Assembly: GCA_018970145.1 (NCBI GenBank)
Contig: JAGWWY010000003.1
Location: forward strand, 62,001 to 126,000
Direction of reading: 5' to 3'
DNA from: Gammaproteobacteria bacterium
GTDB lineage: Bacteria; Pseudomonadota; Gammaproteobacteria; Steroidobacterales; Steroidobacteraceae
Length of the DNA: 64,000 bases
The position numbers were made by a program, and so were the translations under genes. This document shows positions 1-9,318 of the stretch, one piece after another. Within the stretch, counting starts at the first letter, position 1, and each line of letters starts with the position of its first letter. The notes under the pieces were generated by a model that saw only the letters and a list, made by a program, of their open reading frames with translations, had not been told where the DNA came from and searched no databases.

Positions 1-1391
1 CCCTGCCGCCGCTGTTGCAACTGTCGACGGTACCCGCGATACGCGTCTTGCGTCGCGATATCACACCGCCCAAGCCCGCGGTCTGGCTGGCTTTTGGTCC
101 GGCGATCGCGGCAGTCGTAGTTTTGATCTATTGGGTCGTGCGTGACTGGGTGTTCTTCTTCGGATTCGTGATTGGGTTGACCGTGTTCACAGCCGTACTC
201 GCGCTCGCCGGTTGGCTGTTGGTCAACGTGGCTGGTAGCTTGCGTGGTGCCGTGGGTGTGTCATGGCGCTACGGCATCGCCAATCTGGGCCGCCGCCGCG
301 CCGAGAGCATCGTGCAGATCGTGGCCTTTGGACTTGGCATCATGGTCTTGTTGGTGTTGGCTGTGGTCCGCAATGATCTGTTGACCGATTGGCGTCGCAG
401 TTTGCCGGCGGATCTGCCGAACTTTTTCTTTATCAACATTCCGCCGACCGAACGCGAGGATTTCTTTGCCTTCCTCAAGCAGCGCGGCGCGGCAACGTCA
501 CGTGAACTGCCCATGATCCGAGCTCGCCTGACCGAGCTCAACGGCAAGCCGGTTGAGACCATCGAGTTCGTCGATCCGCGCGGCGAAGGTTACGCCCGTC
601 GCGACCAGAACATCACTTGGCAAGCGGCCCTAGGTGACGACAATCAGGTCGTGGCCGGTCGCTGGTGGAGCGAGGCTGATCACGGCCGTGCGCTGGTGTC
701 GATATCGGACGAATATCAACAGGGCCTCGGGCTCTCCATCGGTGATCGTATGACCTTCGACATCGCTGGCGAGGTGATCGAGGCGGAGGTGGCGAGCGTT
801 CGCAAGATCAAATGGGATAGTTTCCAGCCAAATTTCTTTGTGGTGTTTCCGCCGGGACTGCTCGATGAACTCGCAGGAACATGGATGACGAGCGCGTATT
901 TCAAGCCTGGCGACGGCCGTGTCATTTCAGAACTCGTACGCCGGTTCCCAAGCGTATCGGTTTTCGATCTCGACGATCTGCTCGAGCAGGTGCGTGGTGT
1001 CATCGAAAAAGCTGTGCTCGCGGTGCAGAGCGTGTTTCTGTTCACGTTGTTTGCAGGGCTCACGGTGTTGTTGGCCGCCGTACAGGCAACGCGCGACGAA
1101 CGTCGCTACGAAAGCGCAATGCTGCGAACGCTAGGGGCCAGTCGCAGCGTCGTGCTGCGTGGTTTGTTAGCCGAATTTTCCGCATTAGGCTTGCTCGCGG
1201 GATTGCTGGCGTCGACGGGCGCTTCCATCGCAGGCTTTTTCTTAGCGAAGCAGGTATTACAAGTGCCCTATGAATTCAGCCCTGAAGTTTGGCTGGTCGG
1301 CACCCTAGGCGGCGCAGGCCTCGTGGCTGTCGCCGGCTGGCTCGCGACGCGAAGCGTATTGCGTCAGCCGCCAGCCACTTCTTTACGATAG
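1..1391 (+). CDS. FtsX/YbbP-like ABC transporter permease, 5' end outside window
   Basis: This is the C-terminal half or more of a large integral-membrane permease. The frame is open from the first bases of the window, so the true start lies upstream; an in-window TTG at 15 is not believable as the start. The visible part has two membrane segments at about residues 30-75, a soluble periplasmic-type stretch, and then the usual FtsX C-terminal block of three helices. The first of those helices is followed by the ATRDERRYESAMLRTLGAS stretch seen in MacB/FtsX/YbbP permeases. Such proteins pair with a YbbA/LolD-type ATPase, which would be expected just upstream. The substrate is unknown; export of lipoproteins or hydrophobic compounds is only a family-level guess. 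It converges on the aldo/keto reductase gene with 7 bp between stops. Confidence 0.85.
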   Translation, partial: LPPLLQLSTVPAIRVLRRDITPPKPAVWLAFGPAIAAVVVLIYWVVRDWVFFFGFVIGLTVFTAVLALAGWLLVNVAGSLRGAVGVSWRYGIANLGRRRAESIVQIVAFGLGIMVLLVLAVVRNDLLTDWRRSLPADLPNFFFINIPPTEREDFFAFLKQRGAATSRELPMIRARLTELNGKPVETIEFVDPRGEGYARRDQNITWQAALGDDNQVVAGRWWSEADHGRALVSISDEYQQGLGLSIGDRMTFDIAGEVIEAEVASVRKIKWDSFQPNFFVVFPPGLLDELAGTWMTSAYFKPGDGRVISELVRRFPSVSVFDLDDLLEQVRGVIEKAVLAVQSVFLFTLFAGLTVLLAAVQATRDERRYESAMLRTLGASRSVVLRGLLAEFSALGLLAGLLASTGASIAGFFLAKQVLQVPYEFSPEVWLVGTLGGAGLVAVAGWLATRSVLRQPPATSLR

Positions 1392-1398
1392 TCGGGCG

Positions 1399-2424
1399 TT
1401 ATCGCTCGATCATGTTCAGGGCGCGTTCGGTGTAGCGAGGGCCTGCTGCCGTACCGAGTGCATCCAGCTCCGCGAGTTCGGCAGCAGACAGAGTGAGCAT
1501 CGTGGCACCGACATTATCGTCGAGATAGGCCCGTCGCTTCGTTCCCGGAATGGGCACGACGTCGTTTCCCTTGGCGAGTAGCCATGCCAAGGCGATCTTC
1601 GCTGTAGATGTGCCGCGCACCGCGGCCATCTGATTCACGGCGGCGAGCAAGCGCAAGTTGCGCTGGTAGTTCTCACCCTGCAAGCGAGGGTCGTGTTTGC
1701 GATAGTCCGAATCGGGCAGGGTCGTGGGGTCGGGCAAGGTACCGCCGAGAAAGCCACGCCCCAGGGGGCTATACGGCACGAGGCCGATACCAAGTTCGCG
1801 GCAAGTTGCGACGATGCTCGCTGCGCCATCCGCACCTGGTTCTTCGAGATTCCGCTCCCACAGCGACCATTCACTCTGCACGGCACTGATTGGATGCACC
1901 GCATGCGCACGCCGAATCGTATCGGCGCTCATCTCCGACAAACCGAGGTAGCGAACCTGACCGGCTTTGACCTGCTCGGCCATCACGCCGACGGTTTCTT
2001 CGATCGGCACGTTGCGATCGCGACGGTGCTGATACCAAAGGTCGATATGGTCGGTTCCGAGTCGTTGCAGGCAGCCCTCCAGCGCGCGTCGTACGTTGGT
2101 CGCGCTGCCATCGACACCGGCCATTTTTCCGTCTGGCGTGAGCGCAAAGCCGAACTTGGTCGCGATTACGACTTCACGGCGTCGTGGGCCGAGTGCGCGG
2201 GCGAGCAGTTCTTCGTTGACATAGGGGCCGTAGACTTCGGCGGTGTCAAAGAAATCGATGCCGAGGTCGAGTGCGCGATGAATCGTGGCGATGCCTTCGA
2301 CTTCATCCGGTGCGCCATACATCAAGGGCATGCCAGCGACGCCCGACATGCCCATGGTGCCAAGCCCGAGGGCGGAGACCGATAGACCTTGTGTACCGAG
2401 CGCGCGCTTTTGCATGAGACTCAA
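1399..2424 (-). CDS. Aldo/keto reductase
   Basis: A 341-residue soluble NADPH-dependent oxidoreductase of the aldo/keto reductase superfamily (YajO/Tas-like TIM barrel). The catalytic tetrad is visible: Asp60 and Tyr65 in FFDTAEVYG, Lys90 in VVIATKFGF, and His133 in DLWYQHRRD. The C-terminal [14 protein letters not shown] segment is the usual cofactor phosphate loop. The start codon overlaps the stop of the DUF1993 gene by 4 bp (ATGA), so the two are probably translationally coupled, and it is the last gene of a three-gene operon with DUF1838 upstream. The substrate cannot be read from sequence. Confidence 0.93.
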   Translation of the reverse strand: MSLMQKRALGTQGLSVSALGLGTMGMSGVAGMPLMYGAPDEVEGIATIHRALDLGIDFFDTAEVYGPYVNEELLARALGPRRREVVIATKFGFALTPDGKMAGVDGSATNVRRALEGCLQRLGTDHIDLWYQHRRDRNVPIEETVGVMAEQVKAGQVRYLGLSEMSADTIRRAHAVHPISAVQSEWSLWERNLEEPGADGAASIVATCRELGIGLVPYSPLGRGFLGGTLPDPTTLPDSDYRKHDPRLQGENYQRNLRLLAAVNQMAAVRGTSTAKIALAWLLAKGNDVVPIPGTKRRAYLDDNVGATMLTLSAAELAELDALGTAAGPRYTERALNMIER

Positions 2425-2927
2425 ACTCCGCCGAGGAAGTCTTGTTTGCCGAGTGCGACCCCCGCTTGTCGAAGCAGGGCGTAGGTCGTCGTCATATGGA
2501 AGTAGAAGTTGGGCAGTACCCAGCGTTGGATGAACGGCAAACCGTCCATTTCGAGTGTACGCGTGCGCAGTGGCGCCACGATGTGGCGTGTCTCGGCGCC
2601 TTCAAGTTGCGCGGGCGTGATGCTTTGCAGCCAGGTCACGGTGGCGCGGACGCGAGCCTGTAGCTCGGCGAGCGTTTTTTCCTCATCCGGCATTTTCGGT
2701 GGCTCGACGCCCGCGAGGCGCGCAACGCTGTTCTTGGCGAAGTCGCTGGTCAACTGCACTTGGCGACGCAGGGCGAACATGTCGGGCGTGAGCCGCCAAG
2801 CTTCCAGCACGCCCTCGTCGAGCTTGCGCTCGGCGGCGTGGTCGGCTGCCTTACCCAAAATCTTCTCGAGGTTTTCGAGCATCGGCACGAAGGCTGCGAC
2901 GGTCATCGAATGAACGCTTAACGACAT
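2421..2927 (-). CDS. DUF1993 family protein
   Basis: A 168-residue soluble protein matching the DUF1993 pattern: an N-terminal [24 protein letters not shown] helix (positions about 4-28) and a C-terminal [20 protein letters not shown] segment near 138-157. The fold is expected to be a DinB-like four-helix bundle, the type that often binds metal through histidines, but no function is established. A strong GGAGG lies 8 nt before the ATG. It sits between DUF1838 (2-nt gap) and the aldo/keto reductase (4-bp overlap), so the three proteins are probably made together. Confidence 0.88.
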   Translation of the reverse strand: MSLSVHSMTVAAFVPMLENLEKILGKAADHAAERKLDEGVLEAWRLTPDMFALRRQVQLTSDFAKNSVARLAGVEPPKMPDEEKTLAELQARVRATVTWLQSITPAQLEGAETRHIVAPLRTRTLEMDGLPFIQRWVLPNFYFHMTTTYALLRQAGVALGKQDFLGGV

Positions 2928-2929
2928 GA

Positions 2930-3898
2930 TTAGTGTCCTCCGGAGGTCTTGTCGGTTTTACCAGCTTTACCGCGATGTTCGTCGATCCAACGCTTGGTCA
3001 CGGTCCATGTGGTCTCATTCGGGCGCAGGTCGCCGAGGGGCGGTGGCGAAAGATACTCGGGATATCGAGTTTCGAGCACGTTCAAGAGCTTCGGCGAAAT
3101 CTGGCTGCGATCGAAGGTCGAGAACCCGGTGGCGTTGAAGATCATGACTCCGGGACGATCGCGCATCTTCATCCATGGGAGCCAACCTGAGATTCGCTGC
3201 CAAGAGATCTTGGATTCGGATATCCGGATCTTGCGGGCATCAAGGAAGTCGGCTGCCTTGTAGTACGTGTTGAAGATTTCCATCGCGTGGTAAGTCCCGC
3301 CGACGTATTCCTGATAGCCGCCCGCCAGCGGATTTTCATAAAAGAGCGGCACCTCACGCGAGGCGACCAGCGTGTCGCCGTAGTGCCGTAGGGTGACCTC
3401 CAACGGCTCGCCATTGGCCATCTTTTCGAAGGTGGGTTGGCGCATGTTCACCGGGTCGTTGGCCGCGTGGATCACCTGCACGGTCTCGCCGGTCCACGGG
3501 TTCTTCCACGTGTCGATGATCTCGCCCGTGGTCGGATCGAGATAGACCATGATCTCGCGCGAGATGCTTCGGTAGCCCGCGCCGCGCACGGGGTCGGCAT
3601 GGCGTTCGCACTGGCGGGTGTTGATACCGATGACTGCGAATAACGGGCGATCTTTCTCGCCGGGCGCTCGGCTGTAGAGATAACCCTCCCACATGCCGTA
3701 GCGCGTGACCCCGGACTCGGTCGTCCCACAGGTGAGTTTCGCGCTCCATTGCAGCGCTTCGCTACCCTTGCGGATCGCGGGTGCCGAGAGGAAATCATCG
3801 GCTGCCGAGGCGGTCGGCATGGCGATGAGCAGGACACTGGCGAGCGCCGCCAGTCGCAGTCTTTGGCGGCTCGCCTGAGCTCGAATCCAGCACGTCAT
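2930..3898 (-). CDS. DUF1838 family secreted protein
   Basis: A 322-residue protein with a clear cleavable signal peptide (basic N-terminus, hydrophobic core at about 17-29, likely cleavage after ASA at residue 32). The mature part resembles DUF1838 proteins, which occur in environmental proteobacteria and have no defined activity. Visible landmarks are SWQRISGWLPWMKM and a preceding stretch that describes a phenylacetate/steroid-like binding fold only by analogy. First gene of an operon with DUF1993 and the aldo/keto reductase; start preceded by GGGAGAAG. It is divergent from a LysR regulator 84 bp away, which suggests that regulator controls it. Confidence 0.8.
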   Translation of the reverse strand: MTCWIRAQASRQRLRLAALASVLLIAMPTASAADDFLSAPAIRKGSEALQWSAKLTCGTTESGVTRYGMWEGYLYSRAPGEKDRPLFAVIGINTRQCERHADPVRGAGYRSISREIMVYLDPTTGEIIDTWKNPWTGETVQVIHAANDPVNMRQPTFEKMANGEPLEVTLRHYGDTLVASREVPLFYENPLAGGYQEYVGGTYHAMEIFNTYYKAADFLDARKIRISESKISWQRISGWLPWMKMRDRPGVMIFNATGFSTFDRSQISPKLLNVLETRYPEYLSPPPLGDLRPNETTWTVTKRWIDEHRGKAGKTDKTSGGH

Positions 3899-3941
3899 TT
3901 TTACTTCTCCCGTGTTCTACGATTTCTATTTTGATTCTGAT

Positions 3942-3959
3942 TTGCAACAATAAGCGCAA
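3942..3959. promoter_or_regulatory. Candidate LysR-type operator between divergent genes
   Basis: Inside the 84-bp gap between the DUF1838 gene and the LysR gene there is an inverted repeat TTGC-N10-GCAA. LysR-type proteins classically bind T-N11-A sites with short inverted arms in such divergent gaps. The arms are only 4 bp, so this is suggestive and not decisive. Confidence 0.35.
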
Positions 3960-3982
3960 CAAACGCCGCCAGAGTATCGCCC

Positions 3983-4921
3983 ATGTCTCAAATATGGTCT
4001 CCCGCTCATATGGCTACCTTCGCGAAGGTTGTCGATCTGAACGGATTCTCCGCCGCCGCCCGGGCGTTCAAAGTACCCAAAGCCGCCGTCAGTCGGGCTG
4101 TGGCCGAGCTCGAGCGTGAGCTCGGTCTCAAGTTGCTGACCCGCACCACGCGCCGGCTCGCCCTCACCCCGGCTGGGGAGCAACTGCTTCCCGCCTGTCG
4201 CGCCATTCTGGAGGCGGCCGAGCGTGTTCGCCAACAGTCTGCAAGCCTGACCGTGCAGCGGCAGGGACCGCTGCGGGTGTTGGCCGACACGACGTATGGC
4301 CGGGTGCTTCTGGCTCCCTTGGTGCCGAGATTCTTGGAGCGCTTTCCGCAGATCCCGCTCGAGGTGGATTTGGGCGAAGTCGGCGATACCCCGACGGCCG
4401 GCTCCGACGTGGCGGACTACGACGTCGTCATTCGCGCTGGGGGCGTCGCGACCGACCCGGTCGCAGAGGATGCGCCCGTCTCGCGAGTGCTCGGTGCACC
4501 GCCTGCGATCCTGTGTGCGACTCCCGCCTATCTGCAGCGGGTCGGCGTCCCGGTGGCACCGGAGGAGCTCGACCGACACGAGTTGCTGACACCCGATTCG
4601 ACCCACGGGCCGCTGTTCGTGATTCGCCTCACCCACAGAAATCGGCGCGCCGAAATCACTGTGCGTCCGAAACTGGCGGTCAACGATCCTGCCTTGTTGC
4701 ATGCTTCCGTGGCAGCGGGTCTCGGGATCGGGGTGTTGCCGGAGTTCCTGTGTCGGCAGGGGCTCGCTACCCAAAAGCTCAAACGCGTATTGCCCGAGTG
4801 GGTGCTGCCCGAGCAGGCGCCGTTGTGTGCAATCTACCCCGGCAGACTCGCCGAGGACGAGCGCGTGAAATCGTTGGTCGAGTTCCTTGCGGCCAACATC
4901 GTTCCAGCTTTGGCAGGTTAG
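3983..4921 (+). CDS. LysR family transcriptional regulator
   Basis: A 312-residue LysR-type regulator. Residues about 8-67 form the winged helix-turn-helix (FSAAARAFKVPKAAVSRAVA is the recognition region), and residues about 93-300 form the periplasmic-binding-protein-like effector domain starting GPLRVLADTTYGRVLLAPLV. The pattern is that of the large CrgA/YhjC-like subgroup. It is transcribed away from DUF1838-DUF1993-aldo/keto reductase, the arrangement in which LysR proteins usually regulate the divergent operon and themselves. The downstream acyl-CoA dehydrogenase starts 43 bp later in the same direction. The inducer is unknown. Confidence 0.92.
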   Translation: MSQIWSPAHMATFAKVVDLNGFSAAARAFKVPKAAVSRAVAELERELGLKLLTRTTRRLALTPAGEQLLPACRAILEAAERVRQQSASLTVQRQGPLRVLADTTYGRVLLAPLVPRFLERFPQIPLEVDLGEVGDTPTAGSDVADYDVVIRAGGVATDPVAEDAPVSRVLGAPPAILCATPAYLQRVGVPVAPEELDRHELLTPDSTHGPLFVIRLTHRNRRAEITVRPKLAVNDPALLHASVAAGLGIGVLPEFLCRQGLATQKLKRVLPEWVLPEQAPLCAIYPGRLAEDERVKSLVEFLAANIVPALAG

Positions 4922-4964
4922 AATGAGTTCAATTTCTGCCGTCGCTAGCTAGAAGGATCGCTCG

Positions 4965-6764
4965 ATGTATCGTGCACCACTGAAGGACCTGCGTTTCAAC
5001 ATGCATGAGTTGATCGGTGAATCGGCCCTGCAGGCTTGTCCTGCCTATGCCGAATTTTCACTTGATCTCGCCGATGCAGTCCTCGAGGAAGCCGGCAAAT
5101 TCGCCGAAACCGTGCTCGATCCGCTCTATAAATCGGGCGACCGTGAGGGTGCCCGTTGGACGCCGGACGGCGTGATCGGAGCGCCGGGTTTCAAAGCGGC
5201 TTACCAGCAGTTCGTCGATGGTGGCTGGGCGAGTTTGCGCGCTTCGCCCGAACACGGTGGCCAGGGTGTTCCGTACGTGATCGGCACGGCAGTCGAGGAG
5301 CTTTGGGCGGCGTCTAATCTGTCGTTCAAGCTGTGCCCCATGTTGACCCAGGGCGCTGTTGAGGCCATCGAACAATTCGGTACAGACCAACAAAAGCATC
5401 TGTATCTCATCAAGATGGTGAGCGGTGAATGGACCGGTACGATGAACCTCACCGAGCCGCAAGCCGGTTCGGACCTCGCGGCGATCCGAACCCGCGCTCA
5501 ACCGGAGGGCGACCACTACCGCCTCTTTGGTCAAAAGATTTTTATCACTTACGGTGACCATGACTTCACGCCCAATACGATCCATCTCGTGTTGGCTCGT
5601 ATCGACGGCGCACCGGCGGGCGTCAAGGGCATTTCGATGTTCATCGTGCCCAAGGTGCTGGTGAATGCCGACGGGTCACTCGGCGCGCGCAACGACGTAC
5701 AGAGCATTTCGATCGAACACAAACTCGGCATCCATGCGAGCCCGACCTGCGTGATGGCCTATGGTCAGGCGCAAGGCGCGATCGGTTATCTCGTCGGTGA
5801 GGCCAATCGTGGTCTCGAATACATGTTCGTGATGATGAACGCCGCGCGTTTGTCTGTGGGTCTCGAGGGCTATGCTGTTGCGGATCGCGCCTACCAGCAG
5901 GCAGCAGACTGGGCACGCTCGCGTGTGCAGGGCAAGCCGCCGGTACCCGGCGTCAACGGGCCCGCGCCGATCATCCATCACCCCGATGTGAAGCGCCTGT
6001 TGCTGACGATGAAATCGCAGATCGAGGCATTACGCGCTGTAGCGCTGTACGCGTCATTTCAGCTCGATCTCGGTTCACGTCATCCCGATGCCGCCACCAA
6101 GGCTGCTGCACAGGCGCGTGGCGATTTGCTGATTCCGGTCGTGAAGGCTTGTAGCACTGAAGCGGGTATCGAACTCGCTTCGATTGGCGTACAGGTGCAC
6201 GGGGGTATGGGCTTCGTCGAAGAAACGGGTGCAGCGCAGCCCTATCGTGATGTGCGTATCACCACCATTTACGAGGGTACGACGGCGATTCAGTCGAACG
6301 ACTTCGTCGGTCGTAAACTCGCGCGTGATCGCGGCGTCGCCATGATTTCTTTGATAACGGACATGCGTAGCGAGCTTGCGGCGATCGTGCCGACAGGCGC
6401 TGCCGACGTCGCGGCGGCCGTGACCGAAAGCAAAATGGCGACCCTCGAAGCCGTCGATGCTTTGGAAGCTGCAGTCAGTTCCGTACTCGCGGGGTATGCG
6501 CAGGGACCCGAGCGGGCACTGGCTGTATCGGTACCCGCATTGCGTCTTGCGGGTTACGTCATCGGTGGCTGGTTGTTGACCAAGTCTGCTGCGATTGCGG
6601 CTCGCAAGCTCGGCGAATCGGGTGCCGACGTCGATTTTCTGCGCGGCAAATTGGCTTCAGCGCGTTTTTATGCCGGGCATGTTTTGCCGCAAGCGTATGC
6701 TCTTGCGCGCGTGGTCAGCGCGGGTGCCGCCAGTGTGCTCGAGGCGGACGCAGCGGTCGTTTGA
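4965..6764 (+). CDS. Acyl-CoA dehydrogenase (DmdC/AcdA-like, with C-terminal extension)
   Basis: A 599-residue FAD flavoenzyme that would introduce the alpha-beta double bond into an acyl-CoA. The start MYRAPLKDLRFNMHEL is typical of the roughly 600-residue subgroup that includes 3-methylmercaptopropionyl-CoA dehydrogenase. TMNLTEPQAGSDLAAI (about 156-171) is the FAD/substrate motif, and the catalytic glutamate is in ITTIYEGTTAIQSNDF (about 434-449). A further C-terminal helical domain fills about residues 470-590. AAGGAT lies upstream of the ATG. It follows the LysR gene but may have its own promoter; the chain length preference cannot be determined. Its stop is 2 bp from the Dabb gene stop (convergent). 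Confidence 0.92.
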   Translation: MYRAPLKDLRFNMHELIGESALQACPAYAEFSLDLADAVLEEAGKFAETVLDPLYKSGDREGARWTPDGVIGAPGFKAAYQQFVDGGWASLRASPEHGGQGVPYVIGTAVEELWAASNLSFKLCPMLTQGAVEAIEQFGTDQQKHLYLIKMVSGEWTGTMNLTEPQAGSDLAAIRTRAQPEGDHYRLFGQKIFITYGDHDFTPNTIHLVLARIDGAPAGVKGISMFIVPKVLVNADGSLGARNDVQSISIEHKLGIHASPTCVMAYGQAQGAIGYLVGEANRGLEYMFVMMNAARLSVGLEGYAVADRAYQQAADWARSRVQGKPPVPGVNGPAPIIHHPDVKRLLLTMKSQIEALRAVALYASFQLDLGSRHPDAATKAAAQARGDLLIPVVKACSTEAGIELASIGVQVHGGMGFVEETGAAQPYRDVRITTIYEGTTAIQSNDFVGRKLARDRGVAMISLITDMRSELAAIVPTGAADVAAAVTESKMATLEAVDALEAAVSSVLAGYAQGPERALAVSVPALRLAGYVIGGWLLTKSAAIAARKLGESGADVDFLRGKLASARFYAGHVLPQAYALARVVSAGAASVLEADAAVV

Positions 6765-6766
6765 CG

Positions 6767-7060
6767 TCAGACCTCGTAGTCGACTGAACGACGCTCCGTC
6801 GTGAGCGCCTTCACTTTCGGTACGACGGCTTGATGCAGCGGATGTGCCTGGTAAGTTTTGAGCGCCTCGAGATCGGTGAGCTCACTATAGAGGACCACAT
6901 CGGCGGCGTTGGTGTCGGTCACCACGTTCACGCCCACTTCGATATGCACCAGACCCGGGATCTGGCCTCTGAGTCCTTCCAGTAATTCTTTGATTTGGGC
7001 GGCACTGGCGGCTTTGTCGTTATTTTCGTCGAGTCGCCAGGCGACGATATGCTTGATCAT
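6767..7060 (-). CDS. Dabb family (stress-responsive A/B barrel) protein
   Basis: A 97-residue ferredoxin-like dimeric alpha-beta barrel protein. MIKHIVAWRL at the N-terminus and YSELTDLEALKTYQAHPLH are the hallmarks of the Dabb family. The ATG at 7060 was chosen over an upstream TTG because the conserved strand begins there and because it gives a 4-bp ATGA overlap with the photolyase stop. Dabb proteins range from stress-induced proteins of unknown function to small-molecule cyclases; position as third gene after oxyR and phrB favours a stress role, which is inference. Confidence 0.88.
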   Translation of the reverse strand: MIKHIVAWRLDENNDKAASAAQIKELLEGLRGQIPGLVHIEVGVNVVTDTNAADVVLYSELTDLEALKTYQAHPLHQAVVPKVKALTTERRSVDYEV

Positions 7061-8397
7061 GCCGATTCCCTCAAGGTTTGCCATGCGGCGATGGCTGCGG
7101 CGCGGGATGTTTTCAAATCGACGATGGGAACGACAGGGTAGTTCTTGTCGCCTCCGATCCAGCGCTGGATGTATTCACTCTTCGGATCAAACTTCTCGGC
7201 CTGACTTTCCGGATTGAATACTCGGAAGTAGGGTGCCGCGTCAGCACCGCAGCCCGCGGCCCACTGCCAGCCGAGCGTGTTGCTTGCCAAATCCGCATCG
7301 ACCAAGGTGTCCCAAAACCAGCGCGCGCCTTCGAGCCAGTGCAGCCGCAGGTTTTTCACCAAAAATGAGGCAACGACCATGCGTACCCGGTTGTGCATCC
7401 AGCCGGTGTGCCAAAGTTCGCGCATGCCGGCATCGACGAGTGGCACGCCGGTACGACCATGTTGCCAAGCATGCAACTGCTCGACGTCGTCGCGCCACGG
7501 GAATCTTTGGTATTCGAGTCGCAGCGGTTCGTTGGTCGTACGCGGAAAATGGTAGAGCAGGTGGTGCGCAAACTCGCGCCAACCGATCTCTGCCATGAAT
7601 TGGCTACCGCGCCACTTGGCTGCTGTATGCCAGATCTGTCTTGGCGAAATTTCGCCGAAATGCAGATGCGGTGATAGTCGTGAGGTACCCGATTGCGCCG
7701 GTAGATTGCGGGTTTCGCCGTAGTTCGCAACGCTCGTGTCGAGAAAGCGTTCGAGATGCTGCAAGGCACCACGCTCACCGGGCTGCCACGCGGCCTGCAT
7801 GCCACCGTACCAGTGGATCTTGGGTAGAAGCTTCAACGCGTCGAGAGGCGTACTCGCCGGCCATGCGGGTGGCGCCGGCAGCCGAGCAGGCGTTGCAAAG
7901 GGTTTGGGCAACTCGAGCGTAGCCGACACCTTGCGCCAATACGGCGTGAAAACCTGAAACGGCTTTCCTGAATTATTTTGGATGTCCCAAGGTTCCACCA
8001 ACAAAGCGGCATTGAAGCTGCGCGCTTCGATGCCGACATCTCGCAAGCGCTGCTTGATGAGCTGATCACGTGCGATGATCCGCGGCTCATAACGACGGCT
8101 CCAGTAGACTGCCGTCGCGCCGGTTTCTTCGATCAATTGATTCAGTTCAGCGGCACTATCTTGGGTGCGGCGGATGATGAGTCGCGATCCCTTGTCGATC
8201 AGCGCTTGCTCAAGCGAGCTCAGGGATTGATGCAACCACCAGCGTGTCGCCGCGCCTGGCGCCCATTCGCCCTCTTCCTCCGGGCACCAGAGGAACACGG
8301 GAATGATCGGCACGTGCTTGTCGACGGCCGCGGTCAATGCGGCATGGTCGGCCAGCCGTAAGTCCTGACGAAACCAAACGAGGGCCGGTGCGGTCAT
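7057..8397 (-). CDS. phrB: Deoxyribodipyrimidine photolyase
   Basis: A 446-residue class I CPD photolyase, which uses blue light to split pyrimidine dimers. Residues 1-130 are the Rossmann-like antenna-binding domain (ALVWFRQDLRLADHAAL). The FAD-binding helical domain shows GTSRLSPHLHFG (237-248), WHTGWMHNRVRM (329-340) and ASNTLGWQWAAG (371-382), and the surrounding tryptophans needed for electron transfer are present. Length is close to the E. coli enzyme (472). A cryptochrome is less likely because no C-terminal extension is present. It overlaps oxyR upstream and the Dabb gene downstream by 4 bp each, an operon that ties photorepair to peroxide sensing. Confidence 0.95.
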   Translation of the reverse strand: MTAPALVWFRQDLRLADHAALTAAVDKHVPIIPVFLWCPEEEGEWAPGAATRWWLHQSLSSLEQALIDKGSRLIIRRTQDSAAELNQLIEETGATAVYWSRRYEPRIIARDQLIKQRLRDVGIEARSFNAALLVEPWDIQNNSGKPFQVFTPYWRKVSATLELPKPFATPARLPAPPAWPASTPLDALKLLPKIHWYGGMQAAWQPGERGALQHLERFLDTSVANYGETRNLPAQSGTSRLSPHLHFGEISPRQIWHTAAKWRGSQFMAEIGWREFAHHLLYHFPRTTNEPLRLEYQRFPWRDDVEQLHAWQHGRTGVPLVDAGMRELWHTGWMHNRVRMVVASFLVKNLRLHWLEGARWFWDTLVDADLASNTLGWQWAAGCGADAAPYFRVFNPESQAEKFDPKSEYIQRWIGGDKNYPVVPIVDLKTSRAAAIAAWQTLRESA

Positions 8398-9290
8398 GCG
8401 AGTTGCTCCGCGATCACATCCGACACCATTCGGATGGCGGCCTGGCGAGCACTGCTCTTACGCCAAATTGCGCCGATGCGCCGCGAGGGTTGAGGTTTTA
8501 CAAAAGGTCGCAAGACGAGCCCACGGGGCGCGGCGTGACTACCTCGCGTGGCGAGCTCTGGCAGCAAGGTCACCCCGGCACCTGCTGCCACCATTTGCCG
8601 CAAGGTTTCGATGCTGGTGGCGCGAAAGTCCTGCTTCTCTTCGGCATCGATTCGATTGCAGACATCGAGCGCTTGATCGCGCAGGCAATGCCCGTCCTCG
8701 AGCAACAGCAACGTGACGCCGGCGAGATCCTCGACACGGATCTGTTTGCGGTCGGCGAGTGGATGGTTCGAGGGAGCGGCAACGATGAAGGGCTCGTCGT
8801 AGAGCGACCTTGTTGCAAGCCCGTCGATCTCGATCGGCAGCGCGAGGATGCCAAGGTCGAGCTCGCCCGCGCGCAGCTTCTCGAGCATGGGAGCCGTTTG
8901 ATATTCGTAGAGCATCAAGTCGAGTCGCGGGAGTGCCTTGCGCAGTTTGGGCACTACGATCGGCAGTAAGTAAGGACCTATGGTCGGCAAGAACGCGACC
9001 CGTAATTGCCCCGCCAGCGGATCTCTGTGGGTACGGGCGATGTCGACCACTTCGTCGCTCGCTTCGATGATGCGTCGCGCCCGCGCGACGATCTCGATGC
9101 CGGCGGGCGTCAGCAGAGCACCTTTCGGTTGGCGCTCGATCAGCGGCACGCCAAGATAATTCTCGAGTTTTTTCAATTGTGCGGAGAGTGTCGGTTGGCT
9201 GACGAAGCAGCGATTGGCGGCTTTGCCGAAGTGCCCGGTATCCGCCACGGCGACGAGGTAACGCAGATCTTTGAGTTTGATGTCAGCCAT
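8394..9290 (-). CDS. oxyR: Hydrogen peroxide-sensing regulator OxyR
   Basis: A 298-residue LysR-family protein matching OxyR. The redox pair is intact: Cys202 and Cys211 in HCLRDQALDVC, equivalent to Cys199 and Cys208 of E. coli OxyR, followed by FRATSIETLRQMVAAGAGVTLLP. The helix-turn-helix occupies about residues 18-38. The ATG at 9290 (MADIKLKDLRYL) is chosen because OxyR proteins start here; a longer frame upstream has no family similarity. It heads the oxyR-phrB-Dabb operon with 4-bp overlaps, so it probably autoregulates photolyase synthesis along with itself. No catalase or peroxidase gene is adjacent. Confidence 0.95.
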   Translation of the reverse strand: MADIKLKDLRYLVAVADTGHFGKAANRCFVSQPTLSAQLKKLENYLGVPLIERQPKGALLTPAGIEIVARARRIIEASDEVVDIARTHRDPLAGQLRVAFLPTIGPYLLPIVVPKLRKALPRLDLMLYEYQTAPMLEKLRAGELDLGILALPIEIDGLATRSLYDEPFIVAAPSNHPLADRKQIRVEDLAGVTLLLLEDGHCLRDQALDVCNRIDAEEKQDFRATSIETLRQMVAAGAGVTLLPELATRGSHAAPRGLVLRPFVKPQPSRRIGAIWRKSSARQAAIRMVSDVIAEQLA

Positions 9291-9318
9291 CCTGGCAGTC
9301 CATCCGAGCGATTTACGG

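Noticed and set aside
3926-4774. A 282-codon minus-strand frame over the LysR gene
   Set aside because: Antisense shadow of a GC-rich regulator gene; low-complexity composition and no motifs.
7057-8397. Cryptochrome rather than photolyase
   Set aside because: Length, the conserved FAD and tryptophan motifs and lack of a C-terminal extension fit class I CPD photolyase better; cryptochromes remain a low-probability alternative.
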